Source of the DNA: Sphingomonadaceae bacterium
Lineage (GTDB): Bacteria; Pseudomonadota; Alphaproteobacteria; Sphingomonadales; Sphingomonadaceae
Assembly (NCBI GenBank): GCA_029268145.1
Contig: JAJUHA010000002.1
Location: 1-64,000, forward strand
Length of the DNA stretch: 64,000 nucleotides
Reading direction: 5' to 3'
Each line of letters begins with the position of its first letter. Within the stretch, counting starts at the first letter, position 1. The translations under genes were made by a program, and so were the position numbers. The notes below the pieces were generated by a model that saw only the letters and a list, made by a program, of their open reading frames with translations, was not told the DNA's origin and ran no database searches. Shown one piece after another: positions 47,382 to 58,427 of this stretch.

Positions 47382-47770
47382 GACGCACGATCAACCCGAC
47401 CCCCTGGCTCCGGCACTTCCACCTCAACCATGGAGTCGAGGTGTCCGGGGCGATCCGAACCCTCTATCTGTCCGGGCAGACCGCGAGCGACGCCGAGGGC
47501 AGGGTGATGCACGAGGGCGACCTCGTGGCCCAGTTCCGCCTCGCCTGGGCCAATCTCCAGGAGGCGATGGGTGAGGCCGGCATGACGGCGGCCAACATCG
47601 TCCGCCTCATCATCTGCACGACCGATGTCGAGGGCTTCATGGCATCGGCGGACCGGATGGTCTCGGCCTTCGCGCCCGATGGCATCGAGATGTGCTGCAC
47701 CCTCGTCGGGGTGACCCGCCTCTACGATCCGGCCGCCATGATCGAGCTCGAGGCCACCGCCTGCGCCTGA
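47375..47770 (+). CDS. RidA family protein
   Basis: A 131-residue YjgF/RidA fold protein. Canonical RidA hydrolyses reactive enamine/imine intermediates released by PLP enzymes such as IlvA, which suits its place behind ilvBNC. RTLYLSGQTASDAEG, LVAQFRLAWANLQEAM and ANIVRLIICTTDVEGF are typical. The catalytic Arg of RidA (RxxVEV near the C terminus) is not present; the end reads RLYDPAAMIELEATACA, so this is likely another RidA subgroup. Confidence 0.85.
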   Translation: MLRRTINPTPWLRHFHLNHGVEVSGAIRTLYLSGQTASDAEGRVMHEGDLVAQFRLAWANLQEAMGEAGMTAANIVRLIICTTDVEGFMASADRMVSAFAPDGIEMCCTLVGVTRLYDPAAMIELEATACA

Positions 47771-47836
47771 CGGGTGTGCCCACCCCTTTGCCGGCGCCCG
47801 GGTGCGGCGCTAGGGCGGGGGAAGGTCCGATCGTCG

Positions 47837-48934
47837 ATGCGCGTTCTCACCATCCTCCACGATCTCTCCGCCGGCGGGAGCGAGCGGGTCGCGCTTCGGC
47901 TTGCCGCCGAATGGCGCCGGCTCGGGCTCGAGTCGGAGCTGCTCCTGGTCTCGTCCGATGGCGTGGCGGAAGTCCCTGCCGGTCTTCCCGTCAACCGCCT
48001 GGACCCCGAGGTGCCGCGCTCGCTGACCTCGAGGTTCCGCATCGGCGGCGCGCTGCGCAGCGCCGTCTCCGCAGCGCGGCCGGACATCGTCTTCCTGCCG
48101 GGCAACTGGCATTTCGCCCTGGCCCGGGGGCTCGCCCGGACACGGCCGCGGCCGGTCATTGTGGCCAAGCTCTCCAATCCGCCGCTTCCGGCGCTTCTGC
48201 CCGGCGCCGGGCCCTTCGCCGTGCGGACCCTGCGCGCGCTCCTCGGCCCGGTCGATGCCCTCGCCTTCTGGCCCGAGGAGCTTTCCGGCGAGCTTGCCCG
48301 GCTGCTTCCGGGCATGCGGCTGGAGCCGGTGCCCAATCCGCCGGTCAGTGTCACGATCCGGGCGCGCGCGCCGCGGCCTGCCGAGCTGGCGCGCCATGTC
48401 CTCGTCGCCGGCCGGCTGGTGCCGCAGAAGCATGTCGCGCGCGCCGTGGAGGCCTTTGCGCTCGCTGCCGCCTCCCGCGACCTCCGCCTCACCATTGCCG
48501 GGGACGGGCCCGAACGGGCGGACCTCGAGCGGCAGGTCGCCCGCCTCGGCCTCGCTGACCGGGTCGCCTTCCTCGGCCATGTCGCCGATCTCGCGCCCGT
48601 CCTCGATTCGGCCGACATCCTCCTGGTCTCCTCCCGGTTCGAGGGCACGCCCTCGGTCGTGTTCGAGGCGCTGGCAGCCGGCGTGCCGGTGGTCTCGACG
48701 GCCTGCTCGCCCGTCCTGCCCCGGCTTCTCGATCACCCCGGCCGCGGCCGGATCGTCGATGGAAGCGATGCGGCGGGGCTTGCCAGGGCCCTTCTGGCCC
48801 AGCTGGACGAGCCCGAGCCGCTGGGCGACGTGACCGCGCTGCTCGCGCCCCATGCCCCGGAGGCGATCGCGGCCCGCTACGGCGCGCTGTTTGCCGACCT
48901 CCTCTCCGCTCCCCTCCGCCGCGCCGCCGAGTAG
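47837..48934 (+). CDS. glycosyltransferase family 4
   Basis: A 365-residue GT-B-fold glycosyltransferase. The N-terminal LTILHDLSAGGSERVALRL is typical of GT4. The donor site shows HVLVAGRLVPQKHVARAVEAF, LTIAGDGPERADLE, VAFLGHVADLAPVLDSADILL and the E-x7-E-like SRFEGTPSVVFEALAAGVPVV. It probably adds a sugar to a cell-surface glycan; no polysaccharide locus surrounds it. The start MRVLTILHD is preferred to an in-frame ATG 63 bases upstream. Confidence 0.87.
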   Translation: MRVLTILHDLSAGGSERVALRLAAEWRRLGLESELLLVSSDGVAEVPAGLPVNRLDPEVPRSLTSRFRIGGALRSAVSAARPDIVFLPGNWHFALARGLARTRPRPVIVAKLSNPPLPALLPGAGPFAVRTLRALLGPVDALAFWPEELSGELARLLPGMRLEPVPNPPVSVTIRARAPRPAELARHVLVAGRLVPQKHVARAVEAFALAAASRDLRLTIAGDGPERADLERQVARLGLADRVAFLGHVADLAPVLDSADILLVSSRFEGTPSVVFEALAAGVPVVSTACSPVLPRLLDHPGRGRIVDGSDAAGLARALLAQLDEPEPLGDVTALLAPHAPEAIAARYGALFADLLSAPLRRAAE

Positions 48935-49005
48935 CAGGGCCATCCCGCCGAGGCGCTTCCCCCTGTTGCGGGCAAGGCGCGGCCCGCGCCGTGCCGGAGG
49001 GCGTG

Positions 49006-49512
49006 CTAGAGCCGCTCCGAAATCCGGATGGCCGCGCGGCAGCCGGCGCGGATGGCCGCCGACAGGAGCGGATAGAGGGGCGCCTCCTCGGCGCCATGCG
49101 CCACTGCCTCGTCGCGATGCGCCACCTCGTCGGCCTGGAAGTCGGCGATGAGCGCCTCAAGCTCCGGGTCGGATCCGGCGAGCGCGTCGCGCTGCTCCTG
49201 GTAGTGGCGGTCGATCTCGGTCTCGACCGCCGCCGTCACCGCCATCGCCGTCTTCGGTCCGGCAAGGGCCGAGGCCACGCCCAGCGCGTAGCCGGCGACA
49301 TGCCAGAGCGGATGGAGGAGGGTCGGCCGGACCCGGCGGCGCACCAGCAGCGCATCGAAGGCGGCAAGGTGCCGCTCCTCCTGGCTCGCCATCCGGGCAA
49401 TTTCGCCCGAGACCGGCGCGCGGTCGCCCATCACGGCCAGCTGGCCGGCGTAGATCCGCGCTGCGCCATATTCCCCGGCGTGGTCCACCCGGATCATCCG
49501 TGTCACGTCCAT
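49006..49512 (-). CDS. coq7: demethoxyubiquinone hydroxylase (Coq7 type)
   Basis: A 168-residue carboxylate-bridged di-iron enzyme that hydroxylates demethoxyubiquinone. The iron ligands are in RVDHAGEYGA (Glu14), SQEERHLAAFD (E-x2-H), ETEIDRHYQEQ and DEVAHRDEAV. The start MDVTRMIRVDHAGEYG is the family start and lies within the dsbB gene (10-base overlap). Together with ubiK it covers part of ubiquinone synthesis in this window. Confidence 0.94.
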   Translation of the reverse strand: MDVTRMIRVDHAGEYGAARIYAGQLAVMGDRAPVSGEIARMASQEERHLAAFDALLVRRRVRPTLLHPLWHVAGYALGVASALAGPKTAMAVTAAVETEIDRHYQEQRDALAGSDPELEALIADFQADEVAHRDEAVAHGAEEAPLYPLLSAAIRAGCRAAIRISERL

Positions 49513-49970
49513 CCCCGCCTCCAGAGCAGCCCCGCGGCAGCCAGCGCCGCGAGCGAGATCGCCATGTTCCATCCTGCCATGGACAGGCCGAGGAAGGACC
49601 AGGGGATCTGGTCGCACCTGGTCACGGGGGCCGCGATCAGGCTGCCCAGCAGGTCGTCACCCGGCCGCAGCGGGGCCGCGCAGCCCGGGCCGTCCCACCA
49701 GCGCTGCTCCACTCCGGCGTGGAACAGGCCGAGTCCGGCCGAGACGGCCATGGCGGCGAGCGCTGCCGGAAGCAGCAGGGGCCGCAGGCGCGGCCAGAGC
49801 AGCACGGGCGCGGCCAGGCCGAGCACGGCCAGATGCGCCCAGCGCTGCCAGTGGCACATGCGGCAGGGCGCGAGCCCGCCGAGGTGCTGGAAGGCCAGCG
49901 CGCCGAGCAGCAGCCCGCCCGAGACGGCGAACAGAAGCCAGGCAGGGCGGCGCGCCGGTGCCGCTGCCAT
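49503..49970 (-). CDS. dsbB: disulfide bond formation protein B
   Basis: A 155-residue, four-helix membrane protein that re-oxidises DsbA with ubiquinone. The first redox pair Cys36/Cys39 (PCRMC) is followed by WQRWAH, a quinone-site motif. The second periplasmic pair is Cys97 and Cys119. Helices lie at about residues 12-30, 43-60, 66-85 and 129-150. It lies between ctpA (9-base gap) and coq7 (10-base overlap). Confidence 0.93.
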   Translation of the reverse strand: MAAAPARRPAWLLFAVSGGLLLGALAFQHLGGLAPCRMCHWQRWAHLAVLGLAAPVLLWPRLRPLLLPAALAAMAVSAGLGLFHAGVEQRWWDGPGCAAPLRPGDDLLGSLIAAPVTRCDQIPWSFLGLSMAGWNMAISLAALAAAGLLWRRGWT

Positions 49971-49979
49971 CGCCGGATC

Positions 49980-51317
49980 TCAGCGGTCGCCGGGCTCGAG
50001 CGCGGCGTACTGGATCCCGCCGCCCAGCCGGCCCAGGATGCGCACGGCATAGTCCAGCTGGAAGTCGGTGATCCCCCTTGCCTTCAGATCCTCGGCCGTG
50101 AAGGCGAAGCGCGGGTCGACCTTGCCGTCCTCCTCGACCAGCTTGTCGTCCGCGGCGCGCTCGGCGACGAGGTGGTTGCGCAGGTCCGCTTCCCGCACGC
50201 GCGGCCGCTCGAGCCGCTCCGGATCGGTCAGCTGCGGCACCACGATGTCGGGGTCGATCCCCTGTTCCTGCACCGAGCGGCCCGAGGGCGTGTAGTAGCG
50301 TGCCGTCGTGAGCCTGAGCCCGGTGTCGGCCGAAAGCGGGATGAGCGTCTGCACCGAGCCCTTGCCGAAGGTGCGCTGCCCCACCACAAGCGCGCGGCGG
50401 CTGTCCTGCAGCGCGCCGGCCACGATCTCCGCCGCCGATGCGGAGCCTTCGTCCACCAGGACGACGAGTGGCCGCCCCGCCGTCAGATCGGGTGTGCGCG
50501 CATAGTAGCGCTCGATCGAATCCCTGGTCCGGCCGCGCTGGGAGACGATCTCGCCCCGCTCCAGGAAGGCGTCGGTCACTTCGATGGCCTGGTCGAGAAG
50601 GCCGCCGGGGTTGGAGCGGAGGTCGATCACGTATCCCTTGAGCGACGGGCCCAGCTGCCGCTCGAGCGAGGTGATGGCGAGGCGCACGGCGTCGCCGGTC
50701 TGCCGGTTGAAGGAGGAGATGCGGATCACGCCGACATTGCCGCGCGCTTCCCAGCGCACGGGCTGCAGCTTGATGATCTCGCGCTTCAGGGTGAACTCGA
50801 GCGGCTTGGTGACGCCCGGCCGCACCACGGTCAGCTTGATCGACGTGCCCGGCCGGCCCCGCATCCGGTCCACTGCCTCGTCGATGGTCGAGCCGAAGAT
50901 GAGCTCGCCATCGAGGTGGGTGATGAAGTCGCCGGCGCGGATCCCGGCGCGCGCGGCCGGCGTGTCGTCGGTCGGCGCCACCACCTTGACCGCCCCGTCC
51001 TCGGTCGTGACCGTGAGGCCGAGCCCGCCATATTCCCCATCGGTCTGCGAGCGCATCTGGGCGCTGTCACGCGCCGTCAGATAGGAGGAATGCGGGTCGA
51101 GGCTGGCCAGCATGCCGTCGATCGCGCCCTTGAGAAGGGTCTGGTCGTCGACCTGCTCGACATAATTCTCCCGCACCCTCAGGAACACCTCGATGAAGGC
51201 GTCGAGCTGGCGGTAGGTCTCGTTCTGCCGGGCCGCCGAGACGGCCGAGCCGATGGGCATGCCGATGGCAATCGCGGCAGTCGCAGCGAGAAGGGCAGTC
51301 GGCAGGCGGCTCGTCAT
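49980..51317 (-). CDS. ctpA: C-terminal processing peptidase, S41 family
   Basis: A 445-residue periplasmic serine protease with an N-terminal signal or anchor (ALLAATAAIAIGMPIGSAVSA). The PDZ domain covers about residues 95-180 (GLGLTVTTEDGAVKVV). The S41 core has VIDLRSNPGGLLDQA, the catalytic Ser in VDEGSASAAEIVAG and the Lys in FGKGSVQT. The tail has charged C-terminal helices. It is separated from rlmH by 88 bases; in many sphingomonads an EnvC/M23 peptidase gene sits there, but not here. Confidence 0.93.
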   Translation of the reverse strand: MTSRLPTALLAATAAIAIGMPIGSAVSAARQNETYRQLDAFIEVFLRVRENYVEQVDDQTLLKGAIDGMLASLDPHSSYLTARDSAQMRSQTDGEYGGLGLTVTTEDGAVKVVAPTDDTPAARAGIRAGDFITHLDGELIFGSTIDEAVDRMRGRPGTSIKLTVVRPGVTKPLEFTLKREIIKLQPVRWEARGNVGVIRISSFNRQTGDAVRLAITSLERQLGPSLKGYVIDLRSNPGGLLDQAIEVTDAFLERGEIVSQRGRTRDSIERYYARTPDLTAGRPLVVLVDEGSASAAEIVAGALQDSRRALVVGQRTFGKGSVQTLIPLSADTGLRLTTARYYTPSGRSVQEQGIDPDIVVPQLTDPERLERPRVREADLRNHLVAERAADDKLVEEDGKVDPRFAFTAEDLKARGITDFQLDYAVRILGRLGGGIQYAALEPGDR

Positions 51318-51405
51318 CCGGTCTCACGCTCCCCGGCTGGAAAGCGCAAGTCTAGCACAGCCCTTCGGCCATGGAAGGGGGAGGTGGCCCGCGCCGGTGT
51401 CGCGG

Positions 51406-51831
51406 TCATCCTCCGTTCGCCTCGCCGCGGTGATAGGGATGGCCCGAGAGGATGGCGAAGGCGCGATACAGCTGTTCGGCCAGCATCGCCCGCGCCAGGA
51501 GATGCGGCCAGGTGGCCGGGCCGAAGGCGAGGAGGAGGTCGGCGCCCGCCCGCGTCGCCTCGGGATGCCCCTCGGCATCCCCGATCACGAAGCACAGCTC
51601 CCTCGCCCCCCGCGCGCGCCAGGCGGAAATCTGCCGGGCGAGCGCCTCGGACGAGAGGCTCTCGCCCCGCGCGTCGAGCACCACCGTCACGTCGGCCTGC
51701 TGCGGAGCCTGCCGGCCGCGGCCGGTCTCGACCAGCCGGGCGGGCACCGGAAGCCGGGCCAGGTAGCGTTCGGCGATCGCCTGTTCCTCCGTGCCGGCGC
51801 CCTTTCCGCCGGCGCGAATCGTGATCCGCAA
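51406..51831 (-). CDS. rlmH: 23S rRNA pseudouridine-1915 N3-methyltransferase
   Basis: A 141-residue SPOUT methyltransferase. Signature segments: LDARGESLSSEALARQIS, FVIGDAEGHP (the SAM-binding knot) and LLAFGPATWPHLLARAMLAEQLYRAFAILSGHPYHR. It lies 3 bases after rsfS. Order rsfS-rlmH is conserved in many bacteria. Confidence 0.95.
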   Translation of the reverse strand: MRITIRAGGKGAGTEEQAIAERYLARLPVPARLVETGRGRQAPQQADVTVVLDARGESLSSEALARQISAWRARGARELCFVIGDAEGHPEATRAGADLLLAFGPATWPHLLARAMLAEQLYRAFAILSGHPYHRGEANGG

Positions 51832-51834
51832 GCG

Positions 51835-52209
51835 TCAGCCGCCGCCGGCGATCGCGCGCACCGGGGCGCCCGCCGCATCGAAGGCCCACATCTTCTCGAT
51901 CGCGTAGAACTGCCGCACCTCGGGCCGGAACAGGTGGACGATGACGTCGCCGGCGTCGAGCAGCACCCAGTCGGCGGCTGGAAGCCCCTCCACGCGGACC
52001 GGCAGGCCGAAGCTTTCGCGGATCTTCTGGGCCAGCTTCTCGGCCATCGAGGCGACCTGCCGGGTCGAGCGGCCGCTGGCGATCACCATGTGATCGGCGA
52101 TGGTCGACTTCCCCGCGAGCGGGATGGAGACGATGTCGACGGCCTGGTCGTCGTCGAGCGAGCGCAGCACCAGCGCGTGCAGCGCGTCCGCGCGGTCGGG
52201 TTGGCTCAA
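51835..52209 (-). CDS. rsfS: ribosome silencing factor
   Basis: A 124-residue RsfS/Iojap protein that binds ribosomal L14 and blocks subunit joining in starvation. Motifs: DDDQAVDIVSIPLAGKSTIADHMVIASGRS split across the core, and ADWVLLDAGDVIVHLFRPEVRQFYAIEKMW. No ATG fits. TTG 52209 lies 7 bases after AAGGA and overlaps the nadD stop (TTGA), and gives the family length. Confidence 0.92.
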   Translation of the reverse strand: MSQPDRADALHALVLRSLDDDQAVDIVSIPLAGKSTIADHMVIASGRSTRQVASMAEKLAQKIRESFGLPVRVEGLPAADWVLLDAGDVIVHLFRPEVRQFYAIEKMWAFDAAGAPVRAIAGGG

Positions 52210-52820
52210 GCGTGGTCCTTTGCAGCAGGGTGGGAGAGGAGGGCGGCGGCCCATTCGGGATTGGCCTGCCGGATCTCGGTCGCGGACCGGGGATCGAGCG
52301 CCTGGTCGAGGACGTAGAGGGCAGGCAGCGTCGCGTGTCTCCAGCCGGCCGGTGAGGTGCGGCGCCAGCGCCGCAGCCAGCCCATCGCCGGGGCGAACTG
52401 GCTGCGCCCCGTATAGCCGGCACGCGCCACGACGACAATCGGAACGGCCCGGGCGATCTCCCGCCAGGCGGTCCAGCGGTGGAACTGGAGGAGATTGTCC
52501 GCCCCCATGATCCACAGGAAGCGGACATGGGGATGGAGCGCCTTCAGCGCCGCGATGGTGTCGACCGTCAGCTGGGTGCCGAGCCGCGCCTCGATGTCGG
52601 TCACGCGGATGCGCGGGTGCCGGGCCACCGCGCGGGCCGAGGCCATCCGGGCGGCAAGCGGCGCCATGCCGGCGGCCGGCTTCAGCGGGTTCTGCGGCGA
52701 GACCAGCCACCAGACCGCGTCGAGCCGGAAGCGGCGCATCACCTCGAGGCTGACCGCCCGGTGGCCGCCGTGCGCCGGATTGAACGACCCGCCGAGCAGG
52801 CCGATGGCGCGTCTCCTCAA
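52206..52820 (-). CDS. nadD: nicotinate-nucleotide adenylyltransferase
   Basis: A 204-residue enzyme making deamido-NAD in NAD synthesis. The nucleotidyltransferase motif is [15 protein letters not shown], with [12 protein letters not shown] and [16 protein letters not shown]. The start is TTG 52820, which overlaps the proA stop in TTGA; the next residues [11 protein letters not shown] match relatives and no ATG precedes the motif. The gene is coupled to rsfS downstream in the same way. Confidence 0.92.
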   Translation of the reverse strand: MRRRAIGLLGGSFNPAHGGHRAVSLEVMRRFRLDAVWWLVSPQNPLKPAAGMAPLAARMASARAVARHPRIRVTDIEARLGTQLTVDTIAALKALHPHVRFLWIMGADNLLQFHRWTAWREIARAVPIVVVARAGYTGRSQFAPAMGWLRRWRRTSPAGWRHATLPALYVLDQALDPRSATEIRQANPEWAAALLSHPAAKDHA

Positions 52821-54081
52821 CCGGGCCGCACCTGGCCGTTGCCCCGCACCTTGTACTTGTAGGTGGTGAGCCCCTCGAGCGCGACGGGTCCGCGCGCGTG
52901 CAGCCGTCCGGTCGAGATGCCGATCTCGGCGCCGAAGCCGAACTCGCCGCCGTCGGCGAACTGGGTCGAGGCGTTCCACAGCACGATGGCCGAATCGACG
53001 GCATCGAGGAAGCGCTCGGCCGTGGCCGCGTCCGCGGTCACGATCGAGTCGGTGTGGCTGGAGCCGTGCGCCGCGATGTGGGCGATCGCACCCTCGACGC
53101 CATCGACGGTTGCCACCGAGAGGATGGCCTCCAGATACTCGGTGTCCCAGTCCTCGGCGGTGGCGGGACGCAGGCGGGGGTCGAGGCCGCGCAGGTCCTC
53201 CGTCACCCTAACCTCGCAGCCCGCATCGAGCAGGCGCGCGAGGAGGGGGGCAGACTGGCCGGCGATCGCCCGGTCGAGGAGCAGCGTCTCCATGGCCCCG
53301 CAGATTCCGGTGCGGCGCATCTTGGCGTTGAAGGCAATGTCGGCGGCCATGGCGAGATCGGCGGCGCGGTCGACATAGACATGGCAGATGCCGTCGAGGT
53401 GGGCGAGCACTGGCACCCGCGCCTCCTGCTGCACCCGGGCGACGAGACCCTTGCCGCCGCGCGGCACGACGAGGTCGACGAGCCCCTCGGCCCGGAGCAG
53501 CGCGCCGACGAAGGCGCGGTCGGTTGTGGGGACGAGCTGGACGGCCTCGGCCGGCAGGCCTTCCGCCGCCAGCCCCGCGACCAGCGCGGCGTGGATGGCC
53601 GCGGCCGACCGCGCGGCTTCCGAGCCCGGCCTGAGGATCGCGGAATTCCCAGCCATCAGGCAGAGCGCGCCTGCGTCAGCGGTCACGTTGGGCCGGCTCT
53701 CGAAGATGATCCCGATGACGCCGATGGGCACGCGCACCCGGGCGATGCGCAGGCCATTGGGCCGGGTCCATTCGGCGATCGTCTCGCCCACCGGGTCGGG
53801 CAGCGCCGCCACGGCCTCGAGCCCCGCCGCCACGCCCTCGATCCGCCGGTCGTCGAGCATCAGCCGGTCGAGCATGGCCGAAGAGAGGCCGGCGGCGCGG
53901 CCGGCCGCCATGTCCTCGGCATTGGCGGCGCGGATCGCCGGGGCGGACTGCCGGATGGCGGCGGCAGCCGCCCGCAGCGCCGCCGCCTTGCGGGGCGTGG
54001 GGGTTGCGGCGAGCAGGCGCGCGGCCGCGCGGGCACGCGCGCCCATCTCGGCCATCAGGGCATCGGGCGAAAGCGCAAGGT

Positions 54082-54085
<4 letters not shown>
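52817..54085 (-). CDS. proA: gamma-glutamyl phosphate reductase
   Basis: A 422-residue NADPH-dependent reductase, second step of proline synthesis from glutamate. Motifs: [34 protein letters not shown]-type loop, and the catalytic Cys in [14 protein letters not shown]. The end reads [22 protein letters not shown]. It overlaps proB by 4 bases and nadD by 4. Confidence 0.96.
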
Positions 54086-56369
<2,284 letters not shown>

Positions 56370-56642
56370 CTACTCGGCGGCAACCGCCTCGGCGACGACG
56401 ACCGAGACATATTTCCGGCCGAGCTTGCCATCATGGAAGCGCACGGCGCCATCGGCGGTCGCGAACAGCGTGTGGTCGCGGCCGATGCCCACATTGGCGC
56501 CGGGGTAGAATTTCGTCCCGCGCTGGCGGACGATGACGTTGCCGGCAAGCACCGCCTCGCCGCCGAACTTCTTGACGCCAAGCCGCCGCCCGGCCGAATC
56601 TCGGCCATTGCGCGAGGAGCCGCCTGCCTTCTTGTGTGCCAT
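56370..56642 (-). CDS. rpmA: 50S ribosomal protein L27
   Basis: A 90-residue ribosomal protein near the peptidyl transferase centre. [21 protein letters not shown] at the N terminus is nearly invariant in the family, as is the IIRQRG-like [12 protein letters not shown]. It lies 25 bases after rplU. Confidence 0.98.
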   Translation of the reverse strand: MAHKKAGGSSRNGRDSAGRRLGVKKFGGEAVLAGNVIVRQRGTKFYPGANVGIGRDHTLFATADGAVRFHDGKLGRKYVSVVVAEAVAAE

Positions 56643-56667
56643 GGTATCGCCTCCGTGCCGGGCCTGC

Positions 56668-56961
56668 TCAGGCGATCGAGACGATGCGCAGCACCGTCTG
56701 AAGCTGCCTGTGGCCGTTCTTGCGGCGATAGTTGTGGCGCCGCCGCTTCTTGAAGATGATGACCTTCTCGCCCTTGTTCTGGGCGACGATCTCGGCGGTC
56801 GCCTTGACCCCCTCTGCGGCCTTCAGTGCGCCGTCCTCGGCGACGAGGAGCACGTCGAGCGTCACCGTGTCGCCCGCCTCGCCTGGCAGGCGCTCCACCG
56901 TGATCCTGTCCTCGGGCGCGACCCGATACTGCTTCCCGCCCGTGCGAACCACCGCGAACAT
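56668..56961 (-). CDS. rplU: 50S ribosomal protein L21
   Basis: A 97-residue ribosomal protein. [14 protein letters not shown] at the N terminus and [17 protein letters not shown] near the C terminus are typical. GAGG lies 7 bases before the ATG. The roughly 100-base untranslated leader contains two nested stems and is a candidate for autoregulation. Confidence 0.98.
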   Translation of the reverse strand: MFAVVRTGGKQYRVAPEDRITVERLPGEAGDTVTLDVLLVAEDGALKAAEGVKATAEIVAQNKGEKVIIFKKRRRHNYRRKNGHRQLQTVLRIVSIA

Positions 56962-56981
56962 CGTCAACCTCGAAAACCAGG

Positions 56982-57042
56982 GGCCTTGCGCACGCCTGGC
57001 CGGCACGCATCGCGACCCGAAAGGGAAAGGTCGCGCAAGGCC
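56982..57042 (-). promoter_or_regulatory. structured 5' leader of rplU
   Basis: Between the probable promoter and the L21 start, two nested inverted repeats occur: an outer 8-base stem (56982-56989 with 57035-57042, GGCCTTGC/GCAAGGCC) and an inner 6-base stem (57012-57017 with 57029-57034, GCGACC/GGTCGC). The outer arm could extend to 10 bases by opening the inner stem, so two alternative folds compete. The structure ends 20 bases before the ATG. Leaders bound by L21 are known in other bacteria; this one does not look like a described class to me. Confidence 0.5.
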
Positions 57043-57063
57043 GGGCCTCGCGCGGGATGGCGG

Positions 57064-57093
57064 GCGATACGCCAGCCCCCGCGCCCTTGTCAA
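57064..57093 (-). promoter_or_regulatory. probable promoter of rplU-rpmA-obgE
   Basis: A perfect TTGACA (57093-57088), an 18-base spacer and TATCGC (57069-57064) lie about 105 bases upstream of the L21 start. The leader hairpins lie between the promoter and the gene. Confidence 0.5.
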
Positions 57094-57145
57094 CCGCGCC
57101 GCATCCCGGCAGGGGCGGGGCCGGAGACCAGTGGGGAGAGAGGAA

Positions 57146-58420
57146 GTGCGCAGACGACTGATGGCCGTGCTGGCGCTCGCGATGGCCACGCCGACCCTGG
57201 CCGAGACGGTGGCCATCCGCACCACAAGGCTTCTCGCCGACCCGCGGGCGGGCCAGCCGGTGCCGGCCACCCTCATCGTCGAGGGCCAGCGCATCACCGC
57301 CATCCTCGCCGTCGATGCAGCACTGCCGGCCGGTGCGCGGCTCGTCGATCTCGGCAGCGCGACCGTGGTGCCGGGCCTCATCGATTCCCACGTGCACATC
57401 ACCAGCGATCCCGGGCGCGGGCCCATCTACGCCGTGACCGTGCCGCCCGAGCGCCATGTCGCCATCGGCGCCAAGAATGCGCTGCTGACGGTGCGGGCGG
57501 GCTTCACCACCGTCCGCGATCTCGGCTCGGCGCCCCTGACCGCCATGGCGCTCAGGGATTCGATCCGCGAAGGCGAGCTGCCAGGGCCCCGCATCCTGGC
57601 CTCCGGGCCGGCCATCTCGATCATCGGCGGGCATGGCGACGTCTCGGGCTTCCGCCCGGAAGTGGTGGAAGCGCTGTCGGGCGGGAACACCTGCACCGGG
57701 CCCGAGCAGTGCATGGCCCGGGTGCGCGAGGCGGCGCGGCGGGGGGTGGACACCATCAAGATCACCGCGACCGGCGGCGTGCTGTCGCAGCAGGCGCGCG
57801 GGCTGGAAAAGCATTTCACCGATGCCGAGATGCGCGCCATCGTCGAGACCGCGATCAGCCTCGGCCTGAAGGTGGCCGCCCACGCCCATGGCGACAGCGG
57901 CATCGCCGGCGCGGCAGCGGCCGGGGCCGTCTCGATCGAGCACGGCACCTTCATGCGCGCCGAGACCATGAAGCTGATGCGGGCGCGCGGCACCTGGTTC
58001 GTGCCCACCCTCATGGCGACCCAGGGGCTCGTCGACCGGGTGGGCAAGTCGATCTACACGCCGGTCGTCGAAGTGAAGGCCCGCCAGGCGATCGACGCCT
58101 GGGGCAAGGCGCTCGCCGAGGCGGTGCGCGCGGGCGTTCCCATCGCCTTCGGCACCGATGCCGGCGTGTTCGAGCATGGCAGGAACGGCGAGGAGTTCGC
58201 GCTCATGGTCGAGAAGGGCGGGATGACCCCGCGCGCTGCCCTCGTCTCGGCGACGGTCGGGGCGGCGACCATGCTCGGCCTCGACGCCGAGATCGGCACG
58301 CTGGCGCCGGGCAAGATCGCCGACATCGCCGCCTTTGCCGGCGATCCGCTGGCCGACCCGCGCGCGCTCACGAAGCCCGTCTTCGTGATGGCCGCCGGCC
58401 GCATCATCCCGATGAACTGA
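57146..58420 (+). CDS. secreted metal-dependent amidohydrolase
   Basis: A 424-residue amidohydrolase-superfamily TIM barrel of the imidazolonepropionase/prolidase-like type. A signal peptide ([19 protein letters not shown] when started at GTG 57146) directs export. Metal ligands: HVH in GLIDSHVHI, the likely carbamylated Lys in [11 protein letters not shown], His in [15 protein letters not shown] and Asp in FGTDAGV. Relatives cleave dipeptides such as Xaa-Pro or Xaa-Arg/Lys. GGGGAGAG precedes the GTG; ATG 57161 is an alternative that loses the basic n-region. 7 bases before the DUF885 gene. Confidence 0.87.
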   Translation: MRRRLMAVLALAMATPTLAETVAIRTTRLLADPRAGQPVPATLIVEGQRITAILAVDAALPAGARLVDLGSATVVPGLIDSHVHITSDPGRGPIYAVTVPPERHVAIGAKNALLTVRAGFTTVRDLGSAPLTAMALRDSIREGELPGPRILASGPAISIIGGHGDVSGFRPEVVEALSGGNTCTGPEQCMARVREAARRGVDTIKITATGGVLSQQARGLEKHFTDAEMRAIVETAISLGLKVAAHAHGDSGIAGAAAAGAVSIEHGTFMRAETMKLMRARGTWFVPTLMATQGLVDRVGKSIYTPVVEVKARQAIDAWGKALAEAVRAGVPIAFGTDAGVFEHGRNGEEFALMVEKGGMTPRAALVSATVGAATMLGLDAEIGTLAPGKIADIAAFAGDPLADPRALTKPVFVMAAGRIIPMN

Positions 58421-58427
58421 GGTTCCC

